A DNA stretch of 64,000 nt. Origin: Phymatolithon calcareum (Eukaryota > Rhodophyta > Florideophyceae > Hapalidiales). The translations under genes and the position numbers were made by a program. This document shows, in pieces, positions 19,815 to 31,267 of this stretch. The stretch is taken from assembly GCA_977006965.1 (NCBI GenBank), contig OZ345379.1, forward strand, positions 2,194,790 through 2,258,789, read 5' to 3'. The notes under the pieces are model-generated. The model saw only the letters and a program-made list of their open reading frames with translations, was not told the DNA's origin and did no database searches. Position 1 is the stretch's first letter; each line of letters starts with the position of its first letter.

Positions 19815-22005
19815 TTCCTTCCAAGTTTATTTAGAAGCCCCACAGACTTCCGAAGATATGGGCAAGCCTTCCTCTGATGCTACCTACCTTTGTGTAGCTC
19901 ACAAAACGTCCACTAGTATGGCGCACGGGAAAACTCAGGACTCAAAGTAGTCCTATTTCAGTCCTCTACGGGATTGTTGGTGCTTGGACTCGACCACTGG
20001 ATTGGATTTCTGTTTAATTGAAGTTCCCTTTGTCAATTATCGTTGCACCTGAGAGACTTTTCTTTGCGCTACAATCTTTCGCTTACGTTCTCACTAGTAG
20101 TTGATTTCGGACATTTTCTTTGGACAGTATCAACTGCCATTTATAGCATCTCTTTTTGAATATCGGAAAGTCGTTGTTTGGGCATTAAGTTTGAAATAAC
20201 CTTGAGGGATTCATCTAGTTCGGAATCTTCGTTTCTTGCCTGCTTTTGCCAGGAGTATGGGAAGCGGTGAATTAACCAATGCGTGCAAAGAAACCTGTGT
20301 TTCGCTTTTTTGAGGGTGAGTAATGATGGTTGCTCGTTTTTGATGGGCTGAGGAGGGCGCCGGCCCTCCATTCCAGCGGCTTTAGGAGGGAGACATGCAT
20401 CCCATTCTTCTTTTGCTTTCTTCTGCGTTCTTGCGTTTACATTTGTCGTGGCTTCTCGGTTGCGCGCAAATACCTCTGTGTAGGTACAGAGAAGAACTTT
20501 GTGAAGCACATCGTTTGTCACGTTCAATGTTGCCTGAGTTGTGCCTTTGGGAAGCTCAAGTGCCTGTTTTCTTCGAAATTTCTGTGCTGTTATGAACTTG
20601 GAGCTCCAATGCGCTTGGCGTAGTTGAATGGACTCCAGGCGGCATATGCGTCGAAAGCGGGCCTGCATATTCTTGCATCAGGTGCCGAGCATTCTTGAGA
20701 ACAGGTTTCTTTCTAGAGCGTCCTGTGCGCGGAGAATTTTACTCGTCAGGTCTGCAAACGGGAGAAGATACTCCGTCATTTGCCGCACGAGCTCCTTATA
20801 TAGTCTTAAGCATGTCGAGGGTGTGAAGCCTTTTCCGTAGAGTTCAATGTTTCCGAGAACCATCAGTCGATTCTGTGCAGCCTCTATTCTGGAAAGCGTA
20901 GAAGATTCTGTTACGCCATTTGAAGATATGGATATGCACAAGTATGTAGTTTCAGACACAGTCTCGAATTCTTTCTTGCAAGAACAAATTTGAAGCTTTC
21001 GTTTGCACCATTTGGAGCTATGACGCAACTCTTCCCGACCTTTGTATTCCAGACCAGCTCTGTAGAGGCGACCCACTCGGAAGCGATGTCCAGGAGCAAT
21101 TGAAGCCTTACTGGGGAAAAGCGCGAAGTATGACTTCATCCGCGAGAAACGTGGCCGGTCTTTTTGAATAATGAAACGGAATTCTGGACAAGCTCTCAGC
21201 AAGAACGTCCATGAAGATATTATATAGTGCTGGTAATAATGGTGATCCTTGTCAGACCCCTTTGTTGATTACAAACCGGTTGTTTCGGTCGTACGCTGGA
21301 GTATAGCTCATGCTAGGTTGGGAAAGTACATAATCAAAGACACTAGTGTTACCGGAAGCCTCTTCTTGTGTAGTCGAGATAGAACATGTCTTGGCATGGT
21401 GTCAAGAGCCTTCGATAGATCGAAAACGGCAAGTTTCCTGTGACCACTTTTGATTGCCGCAATGGTGTGCAAACGGCATCCGGGCATCCAGAGCCCTTCC
21501 TGAACCCAGTTTGGATCTTATTGAAGCTGTAGTGTTTTCTCAGGATTTTATCCAGTTGTAATCACTGGGAGTGAAAATATAAAGAATGGGTTTATCTTGA
21601 AAAGGGGTGATCTCTCTCTGCTGCGTTGATGAGATCTCTAGTCTAAGATGCGATCAGGATCGCCGCTTAAATAGAGCAGGGCCGAGAAATTGCACACCTT
21701 GTAAAAGGGAGGGAGCACAAACCGACGCTAGACTAATAATCGCAAGTAGTTGTTATGTTATCACTGAGAGTGTAAGTGTCGTTCATTACACTCCTGCAAC
21801 ATTGCGTGTCTACACAGTGCATTCTCGATGATTTTCCTTGCATGCGATAAAAGGGCTATCGGTCTGTAGTTTGCAGGGTCTCATGGGTCGCCTTTCTTGT
21901 AGAATGGGAGAAGCTTAATCAAGTTTCCAGAGGCTGGGTGTTTCTTTCACGCGACTACACGCCCTCCAGAGGGATATGATAAGTTTAGCAGTGTAGCACC
22001 TGAGG
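19815..22005 (-). pseudogene. LINE with reverse transcriptase blocks, 5'-truncated and broken
   Basis: Reading the minus strand from about 22005 gives successive RT blocks in shifting frames. KLLPFYKKGD and NYRPIALLSHARKIIE lie near 21930-21820. QTGFRKGSG lies near 21515 and AVFDLSKALDT near 21420. QGSPLLPALYNIFMDVLAE lies near 21255, directly after a TGA where the family usually has Arg. The thumb follows (SRIEAAQNRLMVLG, LYKELVRQMTEYLLP) in the 174-codon frame 20678-21202. The frame 20141-20668 is the C-terminal tail. The YADD block is not recognisable. The 3' UTR and A-rich tail lie at 19815-19995. Several frameshifts and stops make it inactive. No flanking duplication was found. Confidence 0.85.
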
Positions 22006-22690
22006 AAGCCAACACCTTGTGCTGCGACTCCTGCATGCAAAACGGAACCTGGAGAGAAGCAAGAATTACGACGGCAAGGATGAAGACTTAGCACAGGCAC
22101 GGAGGAATATTCATTACCTCCAAAAGTACGAACTGTTGAACGTCCCAGCGAAGAGGGCTTTGGAAGGAAAGGTCACCGACAAGGATGAAAAATTGCGAAT
22201 CTATCGGGCGTAGAGCGAGACGGAGAAGGCCAAAAAACGAAAAATCGCCGTGGATATGAGCGAGAGTCCGAACCCCGTAGTCCAAATCAAGTCGAAAAAC
22301 ACCGACTTTGGGCAGTCAAATGGTTTTTCGGCCGCTTTCCTCCGCGAAATCCCTCACATATATCAACAACTACAACGAACTAGCAGCGATGCTGCTGGAA
22401 ACCTTTCAACGCAACCTAACGCAGCCGCAGATGAATGATAGAACAGAAGAAGAAGTGAAACAAGCGATGGACAAACTAATGATGCCATAAAACGAGATGC
22501 AAGAGGAGATGATGGTGTGATGATGGAGGCGATATGCTGTAGTCTTCCCTAGAAGGGTTACAGCGCAATGCGAAGCTGCTCTGGTGTCGGCATGCGCCGG
22601 CGTTGAGGGCTTCTAAAATAAAAACCTTCGAGGAAGCCTTGCCCGTATATTCGCATCACTGTGGGGTTTTAAAAAATTGCAATAAGAAAG
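21991..22690 (+). mobile_element. LINE 3' fragment, decayed, same group as 1377 and 18389 copies
   Basis: The segment begins with a stray tail motif (GTAGCACCTGAGGAAGCC at 21991-22008) joined to coding debris. That includes KDEDLAQARRNIHYLQKYEL and, after a stop and frameshift, KKRKIAVD and WFFGRFPP near 22325, then QAMDKLMMP ending at TAA (22490). The tail GAGGAAGCCTTGCCCGTATA lies at 22628-22647 and ends TTGCAATAAGAAAG near 22690. It is more diverged than the copies at 1377 and 18389, hence older. The 21991 junction suggests two partial copies inserted back to back. Confidence 0.7.
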
Positions 22691-23089
22691 ATATCTCAGA
22701 CGAGGTTTGGAACATTTCGGAGAAGATTCTATCGGCTCCAGCGGCTTTTCGTTTTGGTTGGGACACATGGTACCTTTTCAATAAATCCATTTAATTTCGC
22801 ATAAGCCACAAAATTATGCGTAATTAAATGGATTGGCCACTTCACAAGCAGTGTGAGCGGATGTCAGTGGCCCTAAGACAGCTCCACTGAAAATTATTCC
22901 TTTTTGCAGCGCTTCAAGCAAGGACATATGATTAAGTGTCGCCCACGCATGGCATCGAAAGAGAACTAAGAACGAAAGTCGATTTTGAACTCATCACTAG
23001 TCTATTCTCCATCTGCAATACGAAAACAGCTAGGATAGCTGGCGCCACATAATTCCCTAAAAGTGTGGCGCCCATTCAAAGACGTTACT
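22691..23089. other. Intergenic, nothing recognised
   Basis: AT-rich spacer with ATTTAATTACGCATAA-like palindromic motifs around 22780-22830. No gene is seen. Confidence 0.4.
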
Positions 23090-23745
23090 TCGCGAACAAA
23101 GGTTGCAAAAATACAACTGCTTTGCGGAATGGAAGCACTTTGTTTTGAAAGGCATGCGAGGCACTAGTCTCCAAGAAAGACTGCTTTAACAGGAAGCAGG
23201 CGCACTGGCAGGAGCAACGCAGAAGCCTCCGTGACACCCATGAGAGGATACGTTGCGCGGAGCAAACAGCCGAGGAGCGAGCACGGCGGCGGAAGTGGAG
23301 AAGACGTGCAACACCGAGCAAGAAGTCGGTTTCCAGAGAATACCTAAAATACCAGCGGTATGCCGCTGCCGGCAGAGCGTCTATAGAGACGATGTCAACG
23401 CCCTTAATCAATAAGGACTTACTCGAGTACCGCGCCACGTGCTATGCGTGGTTACGACATGCTATCGGATCAGGTGTCAAACGAGCTCGGTGCACTGATC
23501 ACCGAGCTGCAAAATGTGGCGCAATGAACACACAATGACGCCTCGCTACCCGGGGTCGTCTACGACGTACAATACAGGAGTTCTGCAATTTAGATGGGCT
23601 ATCTGAGATCCTAAGTTTTTCCGCCCGCCCCTCTGGCGGTGCGTTTTCGTAAGCTACACAAAGGTAGGTAGCAACTGAGGAAGCCTTGCGCATATCTTCG
23701 GAAGTCTGTGGGGCTTTTAAATAACCTTTGCGCAAAAAAAACTGG
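23090..23745 (+). mobile_element. LINE 3' fragment with charged ORF tail and 3' UTR
   Basis: From about 23170 a plus frame encodes a highly basic tail (CFNRKQAHWQEQRRSLRD, ERARRRKWRRRATPSKK, YRATCYAWLRHAIGSG), ending near 23535 in TGA. It resembles the post-RT tail at 20141-20668 by pattern only. The 3' UTR follows (GATCCTAAGTTTTTCCGCCC, GTAAGCTACACAAAGG), with the shared terminus CTTCGGAAGTCTGTGGGGC and AAATAACC, ending at an A run near 23740. Confidence 0.65.
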
Positions 23746-24911
23746 TTTCCAAGTTTAATTCCATCTCGTACAGTTTACTGAAACATGTCGAGTGAGAAAG
23801 ACTTTACCGAGAACCTAGCAGCCTCGGAGACCCGCCATCTATAGGGGCTCTGAAAGCATCACTTCTTTCATGATACCAGAGTACAATTCTTTGGTGAGAA
23901 GAGAGACTGAATGAAATTATTTCTTCGAAGATGAGCAGCGTATTGTTTACTTGAGGCGCAGATAAAAAAGAATTCGACAGTCTACTGGTTGCTGGCACTT
24001 GTTGACTTCGCATTTTCTTATCTCAAGCTTATGTTGCACGAGTAGCGAGCCCACAAGGTCATCCTGGGATCAACGCCGTATTATTAGATGAACTGAAAAG
24101 TATCCATTTGGGCCTCGCAGTGATAAAGCGTGGAGGCGGAATGGGTGCAGCTCCCCATCGGAGCATCGATTGAGCACCGGTGTCCATGAATATAGCGATT
24201 ACAACTCCGCCCTTTTTGAAACGGAATGCAGGGAAATCCAATTTATGAGTTGTGCCCGGCGAAGAGAATTTATTTAAAATGTGATGGACAATTGCGCATA
24301 CTACCTCATGGCGGAGCGGCAAACTTGGGTGGTGCAAAGGATACGTGGATTGTTGGCATAGCTAGATATTTCAGTATTTCTTTTCTTTGACTGGACCCAG
24401 TAAAGCAATGATTTTTATAGCTGACCACGAAATATGTCTGGAGAGTTGGGTCGCGCAATACACAGGAAAAGAACGAGGGTAGCTCTAAAGCTCTGCACGC
24501 CAAATCTTTCTCAAGACCATTACTTTTTGCAGGGCTACGGACAAGGAGCTGTGCGATGGAGACAGTCGCTCTGCCCGCGGACAACAACAATGGTCCAGAA
24601 GACATTCGGCGTGATTGTGAAAGCAATAAATGCGCAACCGCTGCGAAAAACAATTCTTCCGATGAGAAACGCCTGGACCGGGTGGTGGAAAGACCAATGG
24701 GAACATTGAGTGGACTGGTTTTGCCAATCGTCCCTGTCGCACCTTGCGCTGTGCTTAGAGGTATCTCAAAGTTAAGAGCGTCTTCTCCTCTAAGGAACGA
24801 ATGCACCACCCCTGAACGAGCTGACGGCGCCGAAGATAGCTCTCAAAGATCCACTGTGCTAGAAAGGTTGGGCGTTATTGTGAAAGGAGGAAAAAGCAAT
24901 GCCTATTTGAG
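23746..24911. other. Intergenic with possible retropepsin motif on minus strand
   Basis: The minus frame 24059-24337 contains VVIAIFMDTGAQSML (the MDTGAQ codons are 24170-24187), which resembles the active-site loop of retroviral-type aspartic proteases of LTR retrotransposons. No RT, integrase or LTR is linked, so this may be a lone fragment or chance. Overlapping frames at 24306-24809 (minus) and 24434-24709 (plus) are unrecognised. Confidence 0.35.
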
Positions 24912-25436
24912 ATGGCGATCGTGTCAACAGCGGACTACATCATGCTCGATGGCATGCAGTATGTTTTGCCGTACGCGTATGATTTTCGTATCCGTTTTCG
25001 ACCTCTTTGGAACGGACGCGGCCTACTGGAAGTACTCTGTGACGAGTTTTCAAGCAAAGGACGAGAATACTGGGTTAAAGAGATTGCGTCCGGTAGAATG
25101 GTTTCGCGTTCCTGATCTGTCACCATTCCTACGCCGGTCACTGCAGATATCAAGTGGATACCGGGAATGTCCGTATGGCGCACCCGCCACAGACATGAAT
25201 CTCCGGTGTGCGAATTTCCAATCGAGATCATTCATGTATGCGACAGGTTTGTCGTTGTATCGAAGCCACCTTCTATGCCGGTACACCCATGTGGAAGGTA
25301 CCATCGGAATAGTCTCATCTTCCTTCTTGCGGCCGAACAGAGAAGGATTGGAACTGCATATCCAGGCGAAGATGCTAGAATTCATGTCTACGGTTACGAG
25401 AAAAGAACTGTAGAAGCTTCTTGTATTTTGTTCTGA
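24912..25436 (+). pseudogene. RNA pseudouridine synthase (RluA/RPUSD2-Rib2 type), broken
   Basis: One frame reads MAIVSTADYIMLDGMQYVLP and then the eukaryotic RluA-family start pattern (RPLWNGRGLLEVLCDEF, YWVKEIASGRM). It meets an in-frame TGA at 25113 and continues in the same frame with WRTRHRHESPV and EIIHVCDRFVVVSKPP, then PVHPCGRYHRNS. These are strong signatures of the family that isomerises uridine in tRNA or rRNA. The catalytic HRLDR block expected about 25 residues later is not recognisable, and the frame ends at 25436. It is either a pseudogene or a gene with introns I cannot resolve. The upstream frame 24556-25413 is in another phase and has no family match. Confidence 0.7.
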
Positions 25437-25949
25437 AATGGTTCTATTGAGAATGACGGTTGAATATCCGAGTGTGTTTGGAAGTTTATTCAGCAGTTTC
25501 TCTAACGTAAGACTCAAAGCTAAGAGGCTAGCACTTGAAAAATTTGAGCTCTGTGACATGTACGTCCGAACGTTCCATAGCACAGCTAACACTAGATACC
25601 ACTTTAAGTGGTTCGCGAAGGGGATGGTCTGGAGCCAGAGCTGACGACTGCAGTTGAGACGAGTAAAGTACTTCTAAACCTCTTTAAAGGCGCACTGCAC
25701 GCACACTCTGCAGAGCGCCAGTCTTTTGTTCAAAGGCTTTTACTTTTCTGACAGTGCCGCGCTTTTGAAATCTACTTCTAGATTCGCTCGTAAGACTTAT
25801 GCAGGATCTCCATAAATCTAAAACTGCATTAGAGCACTCTGCACGTCGTCCGCGATTCCTGAATGTCTGCAGAGGGTCACATCATGGCAACGACTGTCTT
25901 ACAGGCGGGGCAAATGGAATTTGAGGCCGTCGGGACAGCTTATGGCCCA
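25437..25949. other. Intergenic, nothing recognised
   Basis: Expected C-terminal RluA motifs were looked for and not found. Only short frames are present. Confidence 0.4.
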
Positions 25950-26511
25950 CATTTTTATACAGTCGCAACGTTTTTGTCGGTTGTTAAGTTGCATGCTGCT
26001 CTAAACCGCTCGGAAGAGCAATGGAGAGGTTAGCTCCGACACTGAAACCGACACAGGCGTACAGGTCCCGATCCACCAAATGAATTGCATTTACATATAT
26101 CTCGGTGCTCTGACGCAAAAAATGTACCCTGAAAGATTTATCAACCCTCGGAAGTGGTTGTCGAAAATTCAAGCTCCTCGTAGAGTATCTCAGAGATCGC
26201 TCCTGAAATCTTCCAAGTTACATCTGCATATCACACCAACAGCACACAGTGCCCAAACGTCGACACAGTGCGCAGATAGAAAGCAGAGCTGTAGTTTTGT
26301 ACCTACGTCTACGGGTCAAGTTCCGCACGACCGGCCATCCGAATTGATCGATGATGCGATGTATGTCTTGCTTCTTGAACCTAAACCTCTGGAGGCAAAT
26401 TTGGTGGTCGAGGTCGTGGAGAGAGAACGTTTTCTCCCGGATTATACTTTTTGCGTTCCGAACACAGCGCTTCCTCCCCTTCTGTGTAGAGACCAACGGG
26501 GAGAAAGACAC
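25950..26511 (-). pseudogene. PIF/Harbinger transposase (DDE, Tnp4 type) N-terminal half, dead
   Basis: The minus frame 26218-26511 has the typical N-terminal pattern RFRFKKQDIHRIIDQFGWP, a conserved-position LCRRLGTVCCWCDMQ and, after a stop, LGRFQER. Further on, in another frame, IYVNAIHLVDRD is followed by CVGFSVGANLSIALPSG. This corresponds to the catalytic block usually read GFxDGT, so the first catalytic Asp has become Val. Stops and frameshifts and the missing later Asp/Glu blocks show it is inactive. Its superfamily fits the TIR and 3-bp duplication of the element at 8820-10025, but a direct link is inference. Confidence 0.7.
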
Positions 26512-27142
26512 AGGTCAGGTAGCTACAGAGGTCTGCTGCTCAGCACCGCTCAATAAAAAGCACTGAAGATGCCGCTCTCTTGCAGTATTTGGCTCTGATG
26601 GGACTCGGATTCGCATAGTGCGTGGTGTGCCGTTACGCCTGTGGTCGGAGTAGGAGTCTGACGGTTGCATACTGCTACTCTGGCGCCATGAAAGCGTATC
26701 AAACAATACTTAACGCATGTGTTTACCAACATAAGTCAAGATTTATCGGTACGTTTTCTTGCTGAAGAGTCATACAACCGAACAAAAGACGGTTCAGTTT
26801 TTCCCAAAATGTCTTATTGACTCTAAATAATACTATTGTGTTACAATTTCAATACCGCTTATTGTCCAGATGGCGTAACTAGAGTCACTGATGAGAAATA
26901 TGTTCTTTGAGGAGCAAGGAGCGATCGCCGACGTTTTGGCGAGGCACCGTTATACCCACTGTGGGAGTGGCCTCTCATCCTTCTAAATTCCATTGGTACC
27001 CCTTCTTCTTGCAGTCGAACCTCTCAATTACATTCAGCGTCCGACCAAATGCAAAAGGGCCTAATTCGAGAGCACAGTACTGAACTGTGCTGGACTCTCT
27101 CCAAGATATCGTCGATGTCATTAGTGATCAGAGAAAGCGCAC
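26512..27142. other. Intergenic, nothing recognised
   Basis: This region lies upstream of the dead transposase. No matching terminal inverted repeat was found. Confidence 0.4.
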
Positions 27143-27506
27143 TGTGGTAGCGTAGATCGGCGGATCGACGCCACTAAGTAGTTCGGGAACGGTTGGCCGT
27201 TGAGGCCGTGCAAGGCTCCAGCGATTTGTCTCTCCCGATGGAGGATAGTGGCAGAGCAAACAACAAAACACACACACGGACTTGGGGTCCAATCGCAAGA
27301 GGACACCAACGTCCGTACGCAGACACAGGGGCGAGGGTCCTAGGACCGAGCCTCGGCCGACGGCGCAGAGTCGAGGTCGTACGCGAGGCCTTCCCTGAGG
27401 CGAAAGGTCCGCGAAGGTTGGAACTGAAAACGGTCGATCTGGACCAAACATTGGTTGCCCCTTTTACTGAGGGCCGGCAGCCAAAAGCCCGCCATATACT
27501 ACCACA
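27143..27506. repeat. Possible LTR-like segment (TGTGGTAG...CTACCACA)
   Basis: A G+C-rich 364-bp segment starts with TGTGGTAG and ends with the exact inverse CTACCACA, as LTRs do. It is followed by TTGGTCTTATCA, which could be a primer-binding site. No flanking duplication and no second copy is present in the window, and no gag or pol frame follows. It may be a chance pair. Confidence 0.25.
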
Positions 27507-29147
27507 TTGGTCTTATCATACTACAAATAAACCTAAACGGAGTGGACGACGGAGTCGAGGGCACAGTGCGTAAGCCCGTGTGGGCTGTAATGGTCGGGGA
27601 AAAGCAAGACCTCAGGGCCACCCATCCATACTACTACACGCACTGTGACTCCGTCGGGAAGACGGTTACAAGATGCAGAACTTCAAGTGTGTACGAAGCG
27701 AGATCATGCAGCATTTTAAGTTGGCGACCACTGTAGAGGATGGGAAGAAAAATATTTCCGAAATGAAACTGCACAGGGAACAACAGATACGCGCCGTCTT
27801 GTGGCGAAAAAGTCTGGTTCAAGGCGGACTGGCAGAGTCGAGTCATACTTTTAAAGTGTTGAATCTGCATAAATGCTTCTCATATTAGGTCCAAAGTTCA
27901 TTGAAGTCATCAAAATCACAACAAAGAAGTGTTAATACAATACTCGTCGACGTTCAGTTACACAAGAATGTACATTTTTCTATGGATGCAGTGCTCAAAC
28001 CGACTTAACTCCCACAAGTGTCAAAAGGAAGACTGCTTATAGAATGATGACTAATTTTGCTGCGCAGAAGAAACGGCGGAATCTGAAAAGTCAAGAAGAC
28101 GCCCATCGTGTACTCATCACGTAATAGGACTGATAGAACTGCAATTTTCATATGTGGCGCTTCAACCTGCACAAACTGTTTTTGCCACGTATGTTGAAGA
28201 CATCCATTAGGTTGACGCTTTCGACAAGCCTGATAGTGAGTTGCTTTCATTTCTAGAAATAAAATAATTTTGATTCTAGCAATTGTAGGAAATTGCCCCT
28301 CATTGAGTAAATAATAAAAGCACATAGACACTTGATTGGGAAATTAGCCCGTCGCCTGAAAACCGTATCATAGCCATCATACTGCAGTACGTAGGTAATA
28401 CTACTACTCTGGAATGTAAAGTTTCAAAGATTTCACTTACTTCTCAGCACCAAATGTATTTTTAGGAAATTCAAGGAAAAATCATGTGTTTCTCTTAGAA
28501 GATTTTCAGTGGATGTGCAGTGGCATCAAAGTTGTGCAAAACCAGAGCGGAAAAAGGCAAAAAACATTGTGGTTTTTGATAAACGTCTTAGAAGGAAATT
28601 ATACGCTCTACAGTCAAGTATAGCTGCAGCAGTGCAGGTCGAATAGCGAAAAGTGCATCGGAAGAATACATTTCTTTCGGAGAAAGCAATTGGACTGCAA
28701 CTTTCAGATTTGGAATGGTGGATGAAAAAATTTCATAGAGCCCGCTTTTGATTTGAGCGTAGTCTTGAGGAAGACTTTTCATCGTAGTCCAATATTTTGA
28801 GTTTTGGCCTGTTATCTTGAAATATAGACGTAGTTCATCCTTGAGCTTACAGTGTCCTATATCGGGCGCTGAAACAAGAAACGGTGTGATTCAAAAATCA
28901 ATTCATGGACAGTTGACTGCCGCCGCAATCGAATGCAAAGGAGTCTGCTCTCCAAGATTACAACTGCTTCTAGGACACTTAGAGCGGATCTAGGCTCTGC
29001 GGGTTCTCTGCCAATGGATCAACGGCGGGTCATACTTCAGAATCATGATCGCAAACCCATTCCCTCAGAAACGATCACACGTCAGCAAAGCATTAACATA
29101 AGCGGATGAAGGCGTTGTTTCAAAGAAACAGAGGTTTGAAGAAACAG
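27507..29147. other. Intergenic, nothing recognised
   Basis: Short frames only. A 71-codon plus frame at 27673-27888 is unrecognised. The AT content rises to the right. Confidence 0.4.
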
Positions 29148-29232
29148 GAGTGTTGCATATAAGAGACAGACCCACTCGTATGAGATAGGTAAGACTGATC
29201 TTCAACAGAGCTCCGCTGCGCAGGAAATCAAT
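29148..29232 (+). repeat. Small LINE fragment
   Basis: Translation gives VLHIRDRPTRMR, then VRLIFNRAPLRRKSIL, matching ILYIGERTTRLR...LTFNRAPLWRKSVL at 7936-8022. It is a third copy of this LINE tail, cut at both ends. Confidence 0.65.
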
Positions 29233-29233
29233 C

Positions 29234-30367
29234 TTAAGTGAGTACTTTGGACTCTGATCGGTATGCAGACCTAAAACCTAGGAACGAGTATACCAGAAAC
29301 ACGGGGATAGGCATGATAATTAATTTACTGAATAGAGAGGCACAAATCTTGCAAAATCCACTTAAAGCTTTCAGAATTCTATACGGTTTTCCAACTCTGT
29401 TTCTGACAAGCCAGTTTCCGAACTTTTCATCTGTCCAGTCATTTCTTCCACCTAGTAACTCGTCTATAACGCTCTCCCGGAGGACTCCATTGATCTTACC
29501 CCATACACTCATAACCGGCATTGTCACTGACTTAAAGACACAACTCATGCTGTAGTTATTGTTCAGATGAATGCGTGCGAGATTGTATAAATACAAAAAG
29601 GATCCAACACAGCATCGAAGTCCACCAGGGGATTGATCTCGAAGCACAGGACAGCTGCTGGTATTGTGGCTGGAGCCGATGGCCGTGAGGGTCAACAGCG
29701 AAAGCGTTTTGAGTGATATGTCTTCATCTCACAAGCCTTGAATTTTACGCAATTGTCCGAACTGGGACCGTAATTGCTTGAATGAAAAGCTTTCTTGTCT
29801 AACAAGTCCTGAACAATGCAGAGAGAGCAGAGCCTGCTAAGTGCTTCCCAACTTTCCCGTAAGCGTACTAAATTTTGTGATGTCTGGTCTCTGTCAGTAT
29901 CAGCATACATGTATCTGCTTTCCCTTAGTTCATCATTTTCTGTAACCGTTTTCGCTTCTTTTACGTAGTTGATTCTGGCACTAGACCTCTTTTCGATGGA
30001 GCAGGGGTTCTGAGCGAATATTCGCAGACGTCTCATTGAAGACAATTATCCAACTCAGAACAGAGATGAGAAATTCTTTCATCATTAAAAACGTTTTCAA
30101 TCCCCTGTCGTCGACAGGAAATTATGTCTCGAGCCCAGGCGTCGAATGAGCCTTCGCCTTCCCCTTCAACGTAATTTTCTTCTATGTTTTCGTTAAGAAG
30201 ATGATGCTCATGAAATTGAAAAACAATTCGTGCCTCATGTCTATCACGTCATGCTCTTCCGGCTGCTTGCCTGAACCTAACGAGTGAACGACAGCTTCTG
30301 GCAAGAACACACCTCGAACAACTTTCGCATCAATTCCAGTCAGTAATTTCTCAATGGAAACCATCAC
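29234..30367 (-). other. Cluster of unrecognised minus-strand frames
   Basis: Frames of 153 codons (29234-29695), 117 codons (29692-30045, overlapping the first by four bases) and 61 codons (30182-30367) follow one another on the minus strand. The first ends with a hydrophobic segment (SLFSKLIIMPIPVFLVYSFL). None has a recognised motif. They could be exons or a decayed gene, or chance. Confidence 0.2.
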
Positions 30368-31267
30368 TAATGTCGATCATGTTTGTTGATGCCAGTTATG
30401 CTCGTTTTGCTGCAGCTCCTGGTCCTTCGTTTTGTCATTTTAAATGCGGATTTCGTCGTACCTGTATATAGACTCAAGAGAGTCTTCAATTGCGGTTGCA
30501 CGGTTAGTCGTGAGACAGGCCACTAAAATCTTTAAATCTTCAACGTATCTCAGAACACTGCTCATCATGAGACCAATAGAAGTAGTTTCTAAAGTGTTCA
30601 TTTGTAGCTAGAGGTTTCGCCGCGAGCACTCTTCACGTATGAAAGTCAAGCTAGCTCTAAATATATACATAATCCATCAGAAATGCAGTGAAGAAGACGC
30701 TTTGGAGCTGTAGCAGTCAAAAAGACAATTGGAACCCGGAAAGTCATGTTCTAAATAGATTTGCAGTCTGAATTCGAGTTTCTAAAACTGCCAGATATTG
30801 CGAACTCGTCTGCCTCCTCTAAAACGACGAGACGAACTCGGTTCCTGTCACATGCAAAACAACACATTGTCTCAGTGAACTTTAACGATCCAAGTTCTTC
30901 TGAAAAACCAGGAGCAATACATGCGCTCACGCCGCATTGGTTATCAAAACAGTCATAGCTCGAGAGGCTTCAGAAATCTTTTCGAAGAACCTTCCGAGGC
31001 GAGACCAATAGAGATATCAAGATCTCAAGAAATATCCAAAAAACATAACGCCTGTATTCCCCGAATCAGTCACAACAAAAATCGAAAACTATCATATTTC
31101 AAGTAAGACAGCATTCAGACCTAGTTTCTGCTCATTATCCTAAAATACTCCGTCCGGATATCGCCAATCATGTTCATTCATGTTCACACAATTTCATTTA
31201 TTACATTCATTGACGTTTAGATTTAGAGCATACTTAGATTCAGATGAGGCGTTATTCTCTTCACGGA
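30368..31267. other. Intergenic, nothing recognised
   Basis: AT-rich DNA with short frames only. Confidence 0.4.

Noticed and set aside
24556-25413. 285-codon plus-strand frame as an independent gene
   Set aside because: It overlaps the pseudouridine synthase signatures in another phase and its own translation has no recognisable domain.
25050-25592. 180-codon minus-strand frame
   Set aside because: It is antisense to the pseudouridine synthase coding sequence and shows no motif.
26080-26556. Plus-strand 158-codon frame as the C-terminus of the pseudouridine synthase
   Set aside because: The minus strand of the same interval fits a PIF/Harbinger transposase much better, and no RluA motif could be placed.
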